Below, piece by piece: positions 34,018 to 42,928 of a stretch of DNA of 64,000 nucleotides. Below the pieces are notes generated by a model. The model was not told where the DNA came from. It did not search any database and saw nothing but the letters and a program-made list of their open reading frames with translations. Position 1 is the first letter of the stretch. Each line of letters opens with the position of its first letter. Both the position numbers and the translations under genes were made by a program. The stretch is from CAWCFV01 sp963794995 (GTDB lineage: Bacteria > Actinomycetota > Actinomycetes > JACCUZ01): assembly GCA_963794995.1 (NCBI GenBank), contig CAWCFV010000002.1, positions 1,674,001-1,738,000 of the forward strand. The letters are read 5' to 3'.

Positions 34018-35478
34018 ATGCGTGAGCTGTTCGTCGGTCGGAACAACTCCCGGTGCGGGTGGATACGTGTCCTCGACCAGGAACGGATCGACCATCGGGA
34101 TCTCGTGAGCGCGGCGCCCGTCGTGGTGTGGGAGGGTCGCCTTCCCGACTGGGCAGGCGACGTTCTCGACGCCGGCGGCGTGTTCGCCGTGAGCGGGGCC
34201 ACCGCAGATGATCCCTTCCTTCCTCACGGATTCACCGCATCCGTCACAGGCTTCACCCCACCTGGACGTCAGTCGCGTTCGCAGGCGCCATGTCTCGTGA
34301 CGATGTTCGAGTGCGACGGTGAGGGCGAGCTGCGCCTGCACGAAGACCGGGTCGTGAAGTACGGGGTGGACCCGGACCGCTACCCAGCGGTGATCACCGT
34401 CCGCCATGGTCGTGGCGCGATAGTGGCATCCGGCATCCCACTGACCGACCTGCTCGGCGCGCCGGGCGATCGGCTGCGCACCTTCTGCGACTTCAGCCCC
34501 GTGACTGAACGGGTCGCCACTGTGGACAAGGCCGCTGTCGCCGAGACGCTCCTCGCGATGCTGCGCAAGGCCTTCGATCTGGCCGGTCTGCCTTTGGTGA
34601 CCGTGGCGAGGTTCCCTGGCGGGTCTCCTTCGGTCTTCATTCTCCGGGTCGACGTCGACGGCATCTACGGCGACCGAATGCGACGCCTGGCCCTGGAGGC
34701 AGCTCGACACGAGGTCCCGGCGTCGTTCTTCCTCAACGGTGACTACAGCCAGGTCCACCCCGGGCGGATCGACGGATGGTCGGACCAGATGGAGATCGGC
34801 CAGCACGCCTGGCTGCACACGCTGCTGGAGACGCGTGAGGAGAACCGCGAGAACCTCGAGCGAGGAGCGCGCTGGATGCGGTCCGATCTCGGCGCGTCCC
34901 CGCGAAGCTTCGTCGCACCGCGCGGGCTGTGGAACAGGTCACTCGGTGAGGCCATCGCCGACATGGGGTACCGCTACTCCTCTGACTTCGGTCTGGACTT
35001 CGATTCGCTGCCCTTCCGCTCCGATGGCGGCGTGCTGCAGGTGCCCGTGCATCCCTACTCCCCCGAACGTGCGACCGTCTGGGCAGCGGAGGTAGGGGAA
35101 GACCCGCCGACGGCCGACGACGTCGTCCACCACTACCTGAGTGCGATTCGGGCGCAGGTGCGCCACGGTCGCCCCGCGCACATCTACGGCCATCCCGAGG
35201 TGCTCGGCACCATGGCCGAGCAGGTGCTGAGCGCCGTCTGTTCCCTGGGCGACGAGCTCGGCCTGCCCCGACTCACCCTCGGCGACTACGCGGACTTCTG
35301 GATCGGGCGCGAAGGTCTGACACCGCGGGTGTCCATGGACACGGCCTCACGTCGGGCGCATGTCACCGTGGGCTGCACCGAGATCCCGCTGCGGCTCCAC
35401 ACGGCGACACCCGTCGACGTCATCGTGGACGGCAGCGACCGCGGGCTGCTGCCATCGGGACCGATCGCCCCGACGTGA
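34018..35478 (+). CDS. NodB-type polysaccharide-deacetylase-like protein
   Basis: A 486-aa protein whose residues from about 205 on form a NodB-homology domain: FILRVDVDG (Asp212 and Asp214), ASFFLNGDYSQ, then EIGQHAWLHT with the metal-binding HxxxH pair His263 and His267, FVAPRG, and a C-terminal HIYGHPEV. The first 200 residues are unlike known deacetylases and include a ThuA- or glutamine-amidotransferase-like feel (VVVWEGRLPDWAGDVLDAGG; HGRGAIVASGIPLTDLL), which is a weak suggestion. There is no signal peptide, so a cytoplasmic substrate is implied. GTG 34012 is an alternative start. It is convergent with the GntR/UTRA gene (9-bp gap) and may belong to that catabolic locus. Confidence 0.75.
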   Translation: MRELFVGRNNSRCGWIRVLDQERIDHRDLVSAAPVVVWEGRLPDWAGDVLDAGGVFAVSGATADDPFLPHGFTASVTGFTPPGRQSRSQAPCLVTMFECDGEGELRLHEDRVVKYGVDPDRYPAVITVRHGRGAIVASGIPLTDLLGAPGDRLRTFCDFSPVTERVATVDKAAVAETLLAMLRKAFDLAGLPLVTVARFPGGSPSVFILRVDVDGIYGDRMRRLALEAARHEVPASFFLNGDYSQVHPGRIDGWSDQMEIGQHAWLHTLLETREENRENLERGARWMRSDLGASPRSFVAPRGLWNRSLGEAIADMGYRYSSDFGLDFDSLPFRSDGGVLQVPVHPYSPERATVWAAEVGEDPPTADDVVHHYLSAIRAQVRHGRPAHIYGHPEVLGTMAEQVLSAVCSLGDELGLPRLTLGDYADFWIGREGLTPRVSMDTASRRAHVTVGCTEIPLRLHTATPVDVIVDGSDRGLLPSGPIAPT

Positions 35479-35487
35479 CTGCGGCGG

Positions 35488-36228
35488 TCAGGCGCGGAGC
35501 TTGGCGAGGTACTGGTAACGGTCGCCGGGCGCGGCTGCCCGGGCGTACTCGATCGGACGGCCACGGTTGTCGGAGACCCAGCGGTAGATCACGATGAGCG
35601 GCGAGCCGCGACGCACCGACAGCGCCGACGCTTCCTCAGCGGTGGCTGCCTCGGCACGGATGATCTCCGTTGCTTCGCTGAACAGCACGCCGAAGTCCTC
35701 CTGCAGCACGAGGTAGAGCGACCCGGCGGCGGTGAGCCTTTCGGCAGTCAGCTCGCGACCGAACTCCGGCGACACCCACGAGCTCATGTTGCAGAAGGGG
35801 CGGCCGTCAGCCGTGCGCAGCCGCGAGACCCGCCACGTCGACGAGCTCTGGAGGTGCTCGACAGCGTCGACCGGCGGGTCAGGGTCGGGCGCGACGATGA
35901 CCGCCTTGGTGCCGGGGGTGAGGCCCCGCTCGCGCATCACCTCGGTCAGGCTCTTGAGCTCGCCGATCGCGTGACTCAGACCGTGCGGAGCGACGAAGGT
36001 CCCGCTGCCCTGCTGGCGCCGTACCAGGTTCATCGAGTGCAGGACGTCCAGAGCCTGCCGGACGGTGTTGCGGCTCACGTCGAAGCGCGCGGCAAGCTCG
36101 ACCTCCGTCGGCATCCGCTCGCCGACCTTCCAGCGCCCTTCGTCGATGTCCGCACGTAACGCCGAGGCAACCCGGTGGTAGGCGGGCAATGACTCGGTGA
36201 CCAGATTGGTACCAACAACTCTTGACAT
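35488..36228 (-). CDS. GntR-family regulator, HutC/UTRA subfamily
   Basis: A 246-aa regulator. The winged helix covers about residues 14-80 (YHRVASALRADIDEGRWKVGERMPTEVELAARFDVSRNTVRQALDVL, then QQGSGTFVA). The UTRA ligand domain follows, with SSTWRVSRLRTADGRPFCNMSSWV and GSPLIVIYRWVSDNRGRPIEYA. ATG 36228 is used; the first codons contain the TTGGTACCAA palindrome, so operator and start overlap and the transcript may be nearly leaderless. It is divergent from the ABC-kinase operon, which it presumably represses. In E. coli the comparable regulator of a YegU/YegV-type cluster is YegW, also HutC-type. Confidence 0.9.
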   Translation of the reverse strand: MSRVVGTNLVTESLPAYHRVASALRADIDEGRWKVGERMPTEVELAARFDVSRNTVRQALDVLHSMNLVRRQQGSGTFVAPHGLSHAIGELKSLTEVMRERGLTPGTKAVIVAPDPDPPVDAVEHLQSSSTWRVSRLRTADGRPFCNMSSWVSPEFGRELTAERLTAAGSLYLVLQEDFGVLFSEATEIIRAEAATAEEASALSVRRGSPLIVIYRWVSDNRGRPIEYARAAAPGDRYQYLAKLRA

Positions 36229-36251
36229 TGGTAGGAACCTATCGCGATAGT
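36206..36251 (+). promoter_or_regulatory. Promoter with two GntR-type half/whole operators for the ABC-kinase operon
   Basis: TTGACA (36222-36227, a perfect -35) is followed after 18 bp by GATAGT (36246-36251). The perfect palindrome TTGGTACCAA lies at 36206-36215, and a second TTGGTA begins at 36228 inside the spacer (TTGGTAGGAACC). HutC-type GntR proteins typically bind GGTA/TACC-type inverted sequences, so repression of both divergent genes is expected. The expected transcription start is near 36258, giving a leader of about 100 bases. Confidence 0.65.
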
Positions 36252-36360
36252 GGCGCGCATCACTTACCGGGAACCTTAGCGAGGAAGCGCGGCACGACAA
36301 CGCTCCTCGAGCCTTCGCCCACCGTCCCCCGGCGAGACCGGACACCAGTCAGGAGCAGAT

Positions 36361-37392
36361 GTGAAGCGCATGAGGTACTTCGCCGGCGTGGCGGCAGCCC
36401 TGCTCGCCCTGAGCGCATGCGGCAGCACCGACACCCCGGACAGCAACGCACCGGCCGGCGGCGACTCGGCGAAGTCCGGCGGGACGATCAAGATGGCCTT
36501 CATCCCGCAGATCATCGGCATCCCCTACTACGCAGGCTTCGAGGCGGGCGCGCAGAAGGCAGCCGAGGAGTTCGGCGTCGAGTTCAAGATGTCGGGACCT
36601 TCGACGGCCAACAGCGCTGAGCAGCTCCGTATCTTCGAGAGCCTGGTGCAGCAGGGGTACGACGCCATCTCGATCTCCCCCCTCGACCCCACGTCCATCA
36701 ACTCAGCGATCAGCAAGGCCCGCGCCAAGGGCGTCGTCGTCACGACGTCCGACGCCGACGCGGCCGGCAGCGAGCGCCAGGTCTTCGTCTCGCAGGCCAC
36801 CGACCAGGACCTCGGGTTCGCGGTCATGGACAGCCTCGCCGAGCAGATGGGCGGGTCAGGCGAGTTCGGCATCGTGTCCGGTGCGCCGGACACGGCCAGC
36901 CTCGACGCCTGGGCGAAGTTCATCCAGGAGCGCGCCGAGGCGAAGTACCCGGACATCAAGCTCGTCGGCGGGGTGCGCCACGCAACGGACAGTGCGCTCG
37001 CGCTCAAGGAGGCCCAGAACCTGATGACGGCATTCCCCGACATCAAGGGCATCGTCGCCGTCCCGTCCACCGCCGTGCCAGGCGTGAGTCAGGCGGTGCA
37101 GAACGCCGGAAAGGAAGGCAAGGTCGCAGTCATCGGGTACGGCTCACCGAAGACGGCCGGCCCCTTCATCGAGTCGGGTGTGATGAAGGAGACGGTGCTC
37201 TGGGACGTCCCGGAGCTGGGCTACCTCACGGTGTGGGCGAACAAGCAGCTGGTCGAGGGCAAGTCGCTGCAGGCGGAGAACCAGGTTCCGGGCATCGACC
37301 GTCCGATCACGTATGACGAGTCGACGAAGACCATGCTGCTCGGACCGCCGAAGATCTTCGACAAGTCCAACTACGCGCAGTTCGACTACTGA
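36361..37392 (+). CDS. Sugar-type ABC transporter substrate-binding lipoprotein
   Basis: A 343-aa type-1 periplasmic binding protein with signal peptide and lipobox (YFAGVAAALLALSAC). Family segments are IKMAFIPQIIGIPYYAGFEAG, EQLRIFESLVQQGYDAISISPLDP, VVTTSDADAAGSERQVFVSQ and VIGYGSPKTAGPFIESGVMKETVLWD; these resemble rhamnose/AI-2 (RhaS/LsrB) binding proteins. The ligand is unknown; the operon suggests a ribosylated or sugar-like compound. GTG start after AGGAG. It is the first gene of an eight-gene rightward operon under the promoter at 36222-36251. Confidence 0.9.
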   Translation: MKRMRYFAGVAAALLALSACGSTDTPDSNAPAGGDSAKSGGTIKMAFIPQIIGIPYYAGFEAGAQKAAEEFGVEFKMSGPSTANSAEQLRIFESLVQQGYDAISISPLDPTSINSAISKARAKGVVVTTSDADAAGSERQVFVSQATDQDLGFAVMDSLAEQMGGSGEFGIVSGAPDTASLDAWAKFIQERAEAKYPDIKLVGGVRHATDSALALKEAQNLMTAFPDIKGIVAVPSTAVPGVSQAVQNAGKEGKVAVIGYGSPKTAGPFIESGVMKETVLWDVPELGYLTVWANKQLVEGKSLQAENQVPGIDRPITYDESTKTMLLGPPKIFDKSNYAQFDY

Positions 37393-37401
37393 TCCCTGCC
37401 T

Positions 37402-38952
37402 GTGCCTGACACCGTCCGGGAGCCCTCGCCCGTGGAGCAGCAGAACCCCGATCTGCTGCTCCACGGGCGAGCCCTGTCCCTGTCCTTCGGCGCGACCAGG
37501 GCTCTGCAGGACGTCGACATCGAGGTGCACCACGGCGAGCGCGTCGTCGTCGTCGGCGAGAACGGTGCCGGCAAGTCGACGCTGATGAAGGTGTTGGCCG
37601 GGGTGTTGCAGCCCGACTCCGGCAGCATGACCTTCGAGGGCCACGACTTCGCACCGGGTTCGCCGGGGGAGGCCATCAACCTCGGGGTAGCGATGGTCCA
37701 CCAGGAACCGACCTTCTTCCCCCAGCTCTCGGTGCTCGAGAACGTGTTCATGGGCCGTGAGCTCCGTGGCCGGACCGGAAACCTCCGCTGGTCTGCGATG
37801 CGGGCGGAGGGCCGCACTCTCTTCCGGACCCTGGCGCTGCCGGTGTCACTGCTGGATCGACGGATGGACCGGCTCAGCCTCGGGGAGCAGCAGCTGACGC
37901 TCATCGCGCGTGCCCTGCACCAGAAGGCCCGTCTGCTCATCCTCGACGAACCGACCTCGATCCTCACCGACACCGAGGCCGACCTGCTGTTCCGGCTCGT
38001 GGACGGTCACGTGGCGGCGGGCGGCGGCGTCCTGTACATCAGTCACCGCATGCAGGAGTTCCCCCGGGTAGCCGACCGAGTCGTCGTGCTCAAGGACGGG
38101 CGGGTGGTCGCCGACCTGGCAGTCGCCGAGGCCGACGAGCAGACCCTGATCAGGCACATGAGCGGAAGGGACATCCTGGCGTTCCAGCACGGTCAGCACG
38201 CGGACCGCTCGGTGGAGCCGGTGATCAGCCTGCGCGATCTCAGCCGGGTGGGAACCTACGAGAACGTGAGCCTCGACGTCTACGGCGGAGAGGTCGTCGG
38301 ACTGTACGGGCTGATGGGGTCGGGGAGGTCAGAGATCGCCCTCACCATCTTCGGCGCCATGCACGCTGACGCCGGGCACATGGTGCTCAACGGCTCGCCC
38401 CACCGACCGCGGTCTCCCGCGCAGGCGGTCGGGGCCGGCGTGGCATACGTACCCGAGGACAGGAAGACGTTGGGGCTGTACGCCCTGATGAGCTGCGGAG
38501 CCAACCTGTCCTCCGCAGCGCTGCCGCGACTCACCCGGCGTAGCCTCATCCAGCGCGGGCGTGAGGCCGAGGTGATCGACACCGGCTATGCGAGCCTGTC
38601 GGTCAAGTCCTCGGACCCCGACGAGTCGATCCTCAACCTCAGCGGCGGGAACCAGCAGAAGGTCCTGCTGGCCAGGTGGCTGGCCAACGATCCCCAGCTG
38701 CTCCTGCTCGACGAGCCGACACGCGGCATCGACGTGGGCACCAAGACCGAGATCCACCGGCTGATCGACGACCAGGTGGGCCAGGGGCGGGCCATCCTGC
38801 TCATCTCCAGCGAGCTTCCCGAGCTGCTCGCTCTCAGCCATCGTGTCTACGTCCTCTACCAAGGGACGGTGGTCGCGGAGTTCCCCGGCGGCCCCGAGTC
38901 CGAGCAGGACGTCCTGACAGCAACGATGGGCGCGCTCCGTGACCACGGCTGA
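37402..38952 (+). CDS. Sugar-type ABC transporter ATPase, two nucleotide-binding domains
   Basis: A 516-aa RbsA/RhaT/LsrA-like ATPase. Domain 1: GENGAGKST (about 53-61), LSLGEQQLT signature variant, LLILDEPTSILT Walker B. Domain 2: GLMGSGRSE (about 303-311), LSGGNQQKVLLARWL signature, LLLLDEPTRGID. It powers import with the two permeases encoded next. The gene begins 9 bases after the binding-protein stop. The 3' end overlaps the first permease gene by 14 bases. Confidence 0.93.
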   Translation: MPDTVREPSPVEQQNPDLLLHGRALSLSFGATRALQDVDIEVHHGERVVVVGENGAGKSTLMKVLAGVLQPDSGSMTFEGHDFAPGSPGEAINLGVAMVHQEPTFFPQLSVLENVFMGRELRGRTGNLRWSAMRAEGRTLFRTLALPVSLLDRRMDRLSLGEQQLTLIARALHQKARLLILDEPTSILTDTEADLLFRLVDGHVAAGGGVLYISHRMQEFPRVADRVVVLKDGRVVADLAVAEADEQTLIRHMSGRDILAFQHGQHADRSVEPVISLRDLSRVGTYENVSLDVYGGEVVGLYGLMGSGRSEIALTIFGAMHADAGHMVLNGSPHRPRSPAQAVGAGVAYVPEDRKTLGLYALMSCGANLSSAALPRLTRRSLIQRGREAEVIDTGYASLSVKSSDPDESILNLSGGNQQKVLLARWLANDPQLLLLDEPTRGIDVGTKTEIHRLIDDQVGQGRAILLISSELPELLALSHRVYVLYQGTVVAEFPGGPESEQDVLTATMGALRDHG

Positions 38953-39940
38953 GACCCTGGCGCCCGACCCGTCGGCAGCCGGCCGCCCTGCCCTGCGGCT
39001 GGGGCAGGTCCGGGAGTTGGTCGTCCCCGTCCTGCTAGCGGTGGAGATCGCCGTCTTCGCCGTTCTGTCCGACACCTTCCTCACCAGCGGCAACCTGGCC
39101 AACGTCCTGCTGAACTCGGTCGACCTGGCGCTGATCGCCGGCGGTCTGACTCTGGTCATCATCCTGGGCGGCATCGACGTCTCGACAGGCCCGACACTGG
39201 GCGTCGTCGCCTGGGTGGTCGGGACCTTGACCGTGGCCGGCGTGCCGGCGGTGCTCGTCGTCAGCGCGGCCGTCGCACTCGGGGCCGTGATGGGATTGAT
39301 CAACGGCGCCTTGACCTCGTGGCTGAACGTCACAGCCATCATCGCCACGCTGGGCACCGCGGCCGTGTGGCAGACCACCCTGTTCGGGCTGTGGGGCGGC
39401 ACCGATCTCTTCGCGCCACCAGTGTCGAAGTACGCCGCCGCCGACCGGCTGATCGGCGTCCCGACGGTGGCCATTCTCGTGGTCATCGTCTACGGCTGGC
39501 TGTGGTACGTCTCGCGCTACCGTGCCTTCGGCCGTCATGTCTATGCGGTCGGCAACGACATCGAGGCGGCTCGACTCAGCGGCGTCGACGTCCGACGGGT
39601 CAGCCTTGCCACCTACGTCCTCGTCGGCGGTCTCGTCGGCCTGGCTGCCGTCGTGTACATGGCGCGGGTCGGGGTGGTGCAGGCGTCCTCCGGGGCCGAT
39701 CTGTCACTGGCGGCGATCGCCGCCGTCGTCGTGGGCGGAACGTCGATCACGGGTGGACGTGGCAGCGTGATCGGCACGCTCTTCGGCGTGCTCTTCATCG
39801 CGATCCTGCAGAACGGCGTCGTGCTGACCGGCGTGCCGCCGCTGTGGAACGGCGTGCTGGTCGGCCTCTTCATCATCCTGGCGGTGGGCATGGACGTCGT
39901 CAGTGATCGGATCTCGACCAGGCGCAAGGACAGGCGATGA
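38939..39940 (+). CDS. Sugar-type ABC transporter permease 1
   Basis: A 333-aa BPD_transp_2 permease with about ten hydrophobic segments; the RbsC-type loops are LVIILGGIDVSTGPTLGVV and HVYAVGNDIEAARLSGVDVRR, plus AAIAAVVVGGTSITGGRGSVIGT. GTG 38939 starts inside the end of the ATPase gene. It forms a heterodimer with the next gene product, as in rhamnose and AI-2 transporters. Confidence 0.92.
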   Translation: MTTAETLAPDPSAAGRPALRLGQVRELVVPVLLAVEIAVFAVLSDTFLTSGNLANVLLNSVDLALIAGGLTLVIILGGIDVSTGPTLGVVAWVVGTLTVAGVPAVLVVSAAVALGAVMGLINGALTSWLNVTAIIATLGTAAVWQTTLFGLWGGTDLFAPPVSKYAAADRLIGVPTVAILVVIVYGWLWYVSRYRAFGRHVYAVGNDIEAARLSGVDVRRVSLATYVLVGGLVGLAAVVYMARVGVVQASSGADLSLAAIAAVVVGGTSITGGRGSVIGTLFGVLFIAILQNGVVLTGVPPLWNGVLVGLFIILAVGMDVVSDRISTRRKDRR

Positions 39941-40929
39941 CCGACCTCGTGTCGCGGCTGCCCCGGCTGCAGGTATCGCGGCTCCTCCGTGACCGCAGCG
40001 CCCTCCTCGTGGCTCTCATCGTCGTGACCTCCGTCGTCATGTCGCTCATCTCGCCCTACTTCCTGGTCGTGGACAACCTGCTGACCATGACGCAGTTCGG
40101 GGCGGTCATCGGTCTGCTCGCACTCGGGCAGACGCTTGTCATCCTCGGTGGTGGCGGCGGGATCGACATCTCCGTCGGGTCGATGCTCAGTCTCTCCGGC
40201 GTCCTCATGGGCATCGCCGTGAGGGAAGGCTCCTCGGTCTGGGTCGCGGCTGTCGTCGCTCTGGCAGTGGGCTTGTTGCTCGGCTCGGTCAACGGCTTCC
40301 TCGTCACCGTGGTCGGCATCCCCGCCTTGATCGCCACCCTCGGCACCTTGTACCTGTTCGGCAGCGCGGCCCAGGTGATAGCAGGTGGCACCCAGATCGG
40401 CGGGTTCGACACCGCCGGCTTCTCCTTCCTCGGCACCGGCACCATCGCCGGCATCCCCACCCAGGTGCTGCTCGTGCTGTTGCCGGTCTACGCGCTCGCG
40501 GCCTGGGCGATGCGGCGCACACTGTTCGGCCGACGCGTCTATGAGGTCGGCAACAACACCGAGGCGATGCGGCTCGTCGGCGCGTCACCGGCCATGGTTC
40601 GGTTCCGCCTCTACGCGATTTCCGGCCTTCTTGCCGGGCTCGGAGCCGTCATCACCAACTCATGGCTGCTCGTGGCCCGCCCCGGGGCCGGGGAAGGGTT
40701 CGAGCTGCAGTCGATCACCATCGCAGTCCTGGGCGGGACCTACATCTTCGGCGGTCGTGGCCGGGTGTCCGGCACCCTCTTGGCTGTCCTGCTGATCGTC
40801 ATCCTCAGCTCGGGGCTGCAGCTGGCCGGCGTCGACCCCTCCTGGCAGGCCGGGGTCCTTGGCGTGGTGCTGGTGGCCTCGGTGGTGCTGAACAACGCGT
40901 TCGTGCGTCGTAGCGGCAGCCGGACATGA
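39937..40929 (+). CDS. Sugar-type ABC transporter permease 2
   Basis: A 330-aa paralogous permease. Loops LVILGGGGGIDISVGSMLSL and RVYEVGNNTEAMRLVGA are characteristic, followed by SITIAVLGGTYIFGGRG. The ATG overlaps the previous stop (ATGA at 39937-39940), and its own stop overlaps the kinase gene in the same way. A two-permease arrangement separates this transporter from the single-permease one at 8.8 kb. Confidence 0.92.
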   Translation: MTDLVSRLPRLQVSRLLRDRSALLVALIVVTSVVMSLISPYFLVVDNLLTMTQFGAVIGLLALGQTLVILGGGGGIDISVGSMLSLSGVLMGIAVREGSSVWVAAVVALAVGLLLGSVNGFLVTVVGIPALIATLGTLYLFGSAAQVIAGGTQIGGFDTAGFSFLGTGTIAGIPTQVLLVLLPVYALAAWAMRRTLFGRRVYEVGNNTEAMRLVGASPAMVRFRLYAISGLLAGLGAVITNSWLLVARPGAGEGFELQSITIAVLGGTYIFGGRGRVSGTLLAVLLIVILSSGLQLAGVDPSWQAGVLGVVLVASVVLNNAFVRRSGSRT

Positions 40930-41894
40930 CACCTCCGCTGCTGGCCGCCCCGGCAGGCCGTCGGTGGGACATCGTCGGGGTCGGAGACGTGGACATCGAC
41001 ATGTTCCTCGCCGTGCCGGTCCTCGCCGGTCGCGACGAGAAGGTGCCGGCAACACTCGTCGGCGAACACCCGGGCGGCATGATCGCAAATGTCACCTGCG
41101 CCGCGAGCGCCCTCGGGGCGTCGACGGCAATGATCGGACTGGTCGGCGACGACCCGTACGGCGGAGCAGCCAAGTCGGGACTGCAGGAGTTCGGCGTCGA
41201 CGTGTCGATGCTCACGACAGTGCCCGGCGGGCGAACCTTCTACTGCGTCATCATGCTTGACGGGTCGGGTGAGAAGGCCCTGACCGCGGTCAAGACCGAA
41301 TGTCACTGGCCGCGCCGCGACGACATCGACCCGGACTTCCTGGCAGATACGCGAGTGGTTCATACGAGCGGTGACTACCTCGAGCTCGCGATCTGGCTGG
41401 CCCAGCAGGCACAAGCACGAGGGGCCCTCGTCTCGCTCGATCTCGAGGCGTCGACGGCCGTGCACGGGTTAGCTGCCCTGCGGCCTCTGCTGGCGGCGAC
41501 CGATGTCCTGTTCATGAACCACGCGGGCTACCGCCTTCTCGACGACGACCCCCTACGAGCCGCACAAGCGGCCCACGACCTCGGCCCGTCCGTCGTCGCC
41601 GTCACCCTGGGTTCGGCTGGAGCGATCACCTCGGCCGCAGGCGACGTGGTGCAGGTCGACGCCATGCCCGCCACGGTGCTGGACACCACGGGAGCAGGTG
41701 ACACCTTCATCGGTGCCTTTCTCTCCGCACTGCTCTCGGGGAGCGGCCTGGACCACGCATCGAGGTACGCCGTCTGTGCTGCCGCAGTCAGCATCGGCTC
41801 AGTCGGCTCCCGTACCTCGCTGCCCGATCACGACACAGTGCTCGATCTGCTGAGCACGTCTACCATCCACCAGCTAGCACGAGGAGATCGATGA
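40926..41894 (+). CDS. PfkB-family carbohydrate/nucleoside kinase
   Basis: A 322-aa kinase of the ribokinase superfamily. The N-terminal substrate region is GVGDVDIDMFLAVP then GGMIANVTCAASALGASTAMIGLVGDDPYG; the ATP/anion-hole signature is LDTTGAGDTFIGAFLSALL, with catalytic Asp in GAGD. It phosphorylates a sugar or nucleoside released inside the cell. In the E. coli yegTUVW cluster a PfkB-type kinase (YegV) likewise neighbours an ADP-ribosylglycohydrolase-like protein (YegU). ATGA overlaps on both sides show strict translational coupling. Confidence 0.92.
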   Translation: MTPPLLAAPAGRRWDIVGVGDVDIDMFLAVPVLAGRDEKVPATLVGEHPGGMIANVTCAASALGASTAMIGLVGDDPYGGAAKSGLQEFGVDVSMLTTVPGGRTFYCVIMLDGSGEKALTAVKTECHWPRRDDIDPDFLADTRVVHTSGDYLELAIWLAQQAQARGALVSLDLEASTAVHGLAALRPLLAATDVLFMNHAGYRLLDDDPLRAAQAAHDLGPSVVAVTLGSAGAITSAAGDVVQVDAMPATVLDTTGAGDTFIGAFLSALLSGSGLDHASRYAVCAAAVSIGSVGSRTSLPDHDTVLDLLSTSTIHQLARGDR

Positions 41895-42928
41895 ATCGCG
41901 ACCACCTCCAGGACCGCGTGCTCGGGTCCCTCGCCACCGCGTGCATCGGCGATGCACTGGGCGCTCCGGCGGAGCAGAGGTCCCCGCGCGAGATCGTGGC
42001 GCTATGGGGAGGCTGGCTGCGCGACTTCCAGGACCCGCCGGCCGATTCGCCCTATGCGGAGGGCCGCCACAAGGGGCAGATCACCGACGACGCGAGCCAG
42101 ATGCTGGGACTCGTACAGACCTATCTCGACGAGCCAGCCGGGCTCACCGCGGACGGCGTGGGCCGGATGCTGCTCGCGTGGAGCGAGACGCAGTACTACC
42201 CGCGCTTTGCTGGCCCGAGCACCAAACGGGCCGTGGAGGCGTTGCGCGAGGGACGCGACGCCGAGCACCTCGGTTCCGAGGGCCGGCTGTGCACCGACGG
42301 CACCAGCAACGGGGCGGCGATGCGGGTTGCGCCCGCGGGGCTTCGGCACCCCGGCGACCTGCACGCCGCGATCGCTGACGCCCTGACAACCTGCCGACCT
42401 AGTCATCTGACGAACATCGGTGTGTCCGGCGCGGCCGCGGTCGCTGCAGCGGTGTCAGCGGCCATGATGCCCGGTTGCGGAGTTGCCGGGGTCGTTGCGG
42501 CCGCCCGGCTCGGAGCCCGTGAGGGCGAGCGGTTGGGTCGCGAGCACGGACGCGACGTCGCCGGCCCGTCGATCGAGCGCCGCATCGAGCTGGCCACCGC
42601 CGCGGCGCTGGCGGCCGACGACTTCGAGTCGTCAGTCCTCGCAGTCACCGACGTGGCCGGGTCCGGGCTGGGAATGGCCGAGGCCGTGCCAGCGGCCCTG
42701 GGAATCTTCGTGGCTGCGGACGGCGATCCGCTGCTGACGTGCATCGGCGGTGCCAACTCAGGCGACGACACTGACACGGTTGCCTGCATCGCTGGCAGCA
42801 TCGCTGGCGCGTTCCGAGGCTTCACCCAGGTGCCGATGGATCTCTACCAGCAGGTACTCGACGCCAACGAGCTCGACCTCGAGACGGTCGCGCAGGCGTT
42901 CGTCGACCTGATCGGACCGACACGGTGA
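41891..42928 (+). CDS. ADP-ribosylglycohydrolase-family protein
   Basis: A 345-aa all-helical protein of the DraG/ARH/YegU family. The N-terminal signature is ACIGDALGAPAEQ, then GQITDDASQMLGLV (the usual TDDT has Ala in place of the last Thr), and the C-terminal metal-binding motif NSGDDTDTVACIAGSIAGAF. The family cleaves N- or O-glycosidic bonds to ribose, usually using two magnesium ions. Embedded between a kinase and transport genes it more likely splits a small ribosylated metabolite than ADP-ribosylated protein (inference). Starts with ATG overlapping the kinase stop. Confidence 0.9.
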   Translation: MNRDHLQDRVLGSLATACIGDALGAPAEQRSPREIVALWGGWLRDFQDPPADSPYAEGRHKGQITDDASQMLGLVQTYLDEPAGLTADGVGRMLLAWSETQYYPRFAGPSTKRAVEALREGRDAEHLGSEGRLCTDGTSNGAAMRVAPAGLRHPGDLHAAIADALTTCRPSHLTNIGVSGAAAVAAAVSAAMMPGCGVAGVVAAARLGAREGERLGREHGRDVAGPSIERRIELATAAALAADDFESSVLAVTDVAGSGLGMAEAVPAALGIFVAADGDPLLTCIGGANSGDDTDTVACIAGSIAGAFRGFTQVPMDLYQQVLDANELDLETVAQAFVDLIGPTR

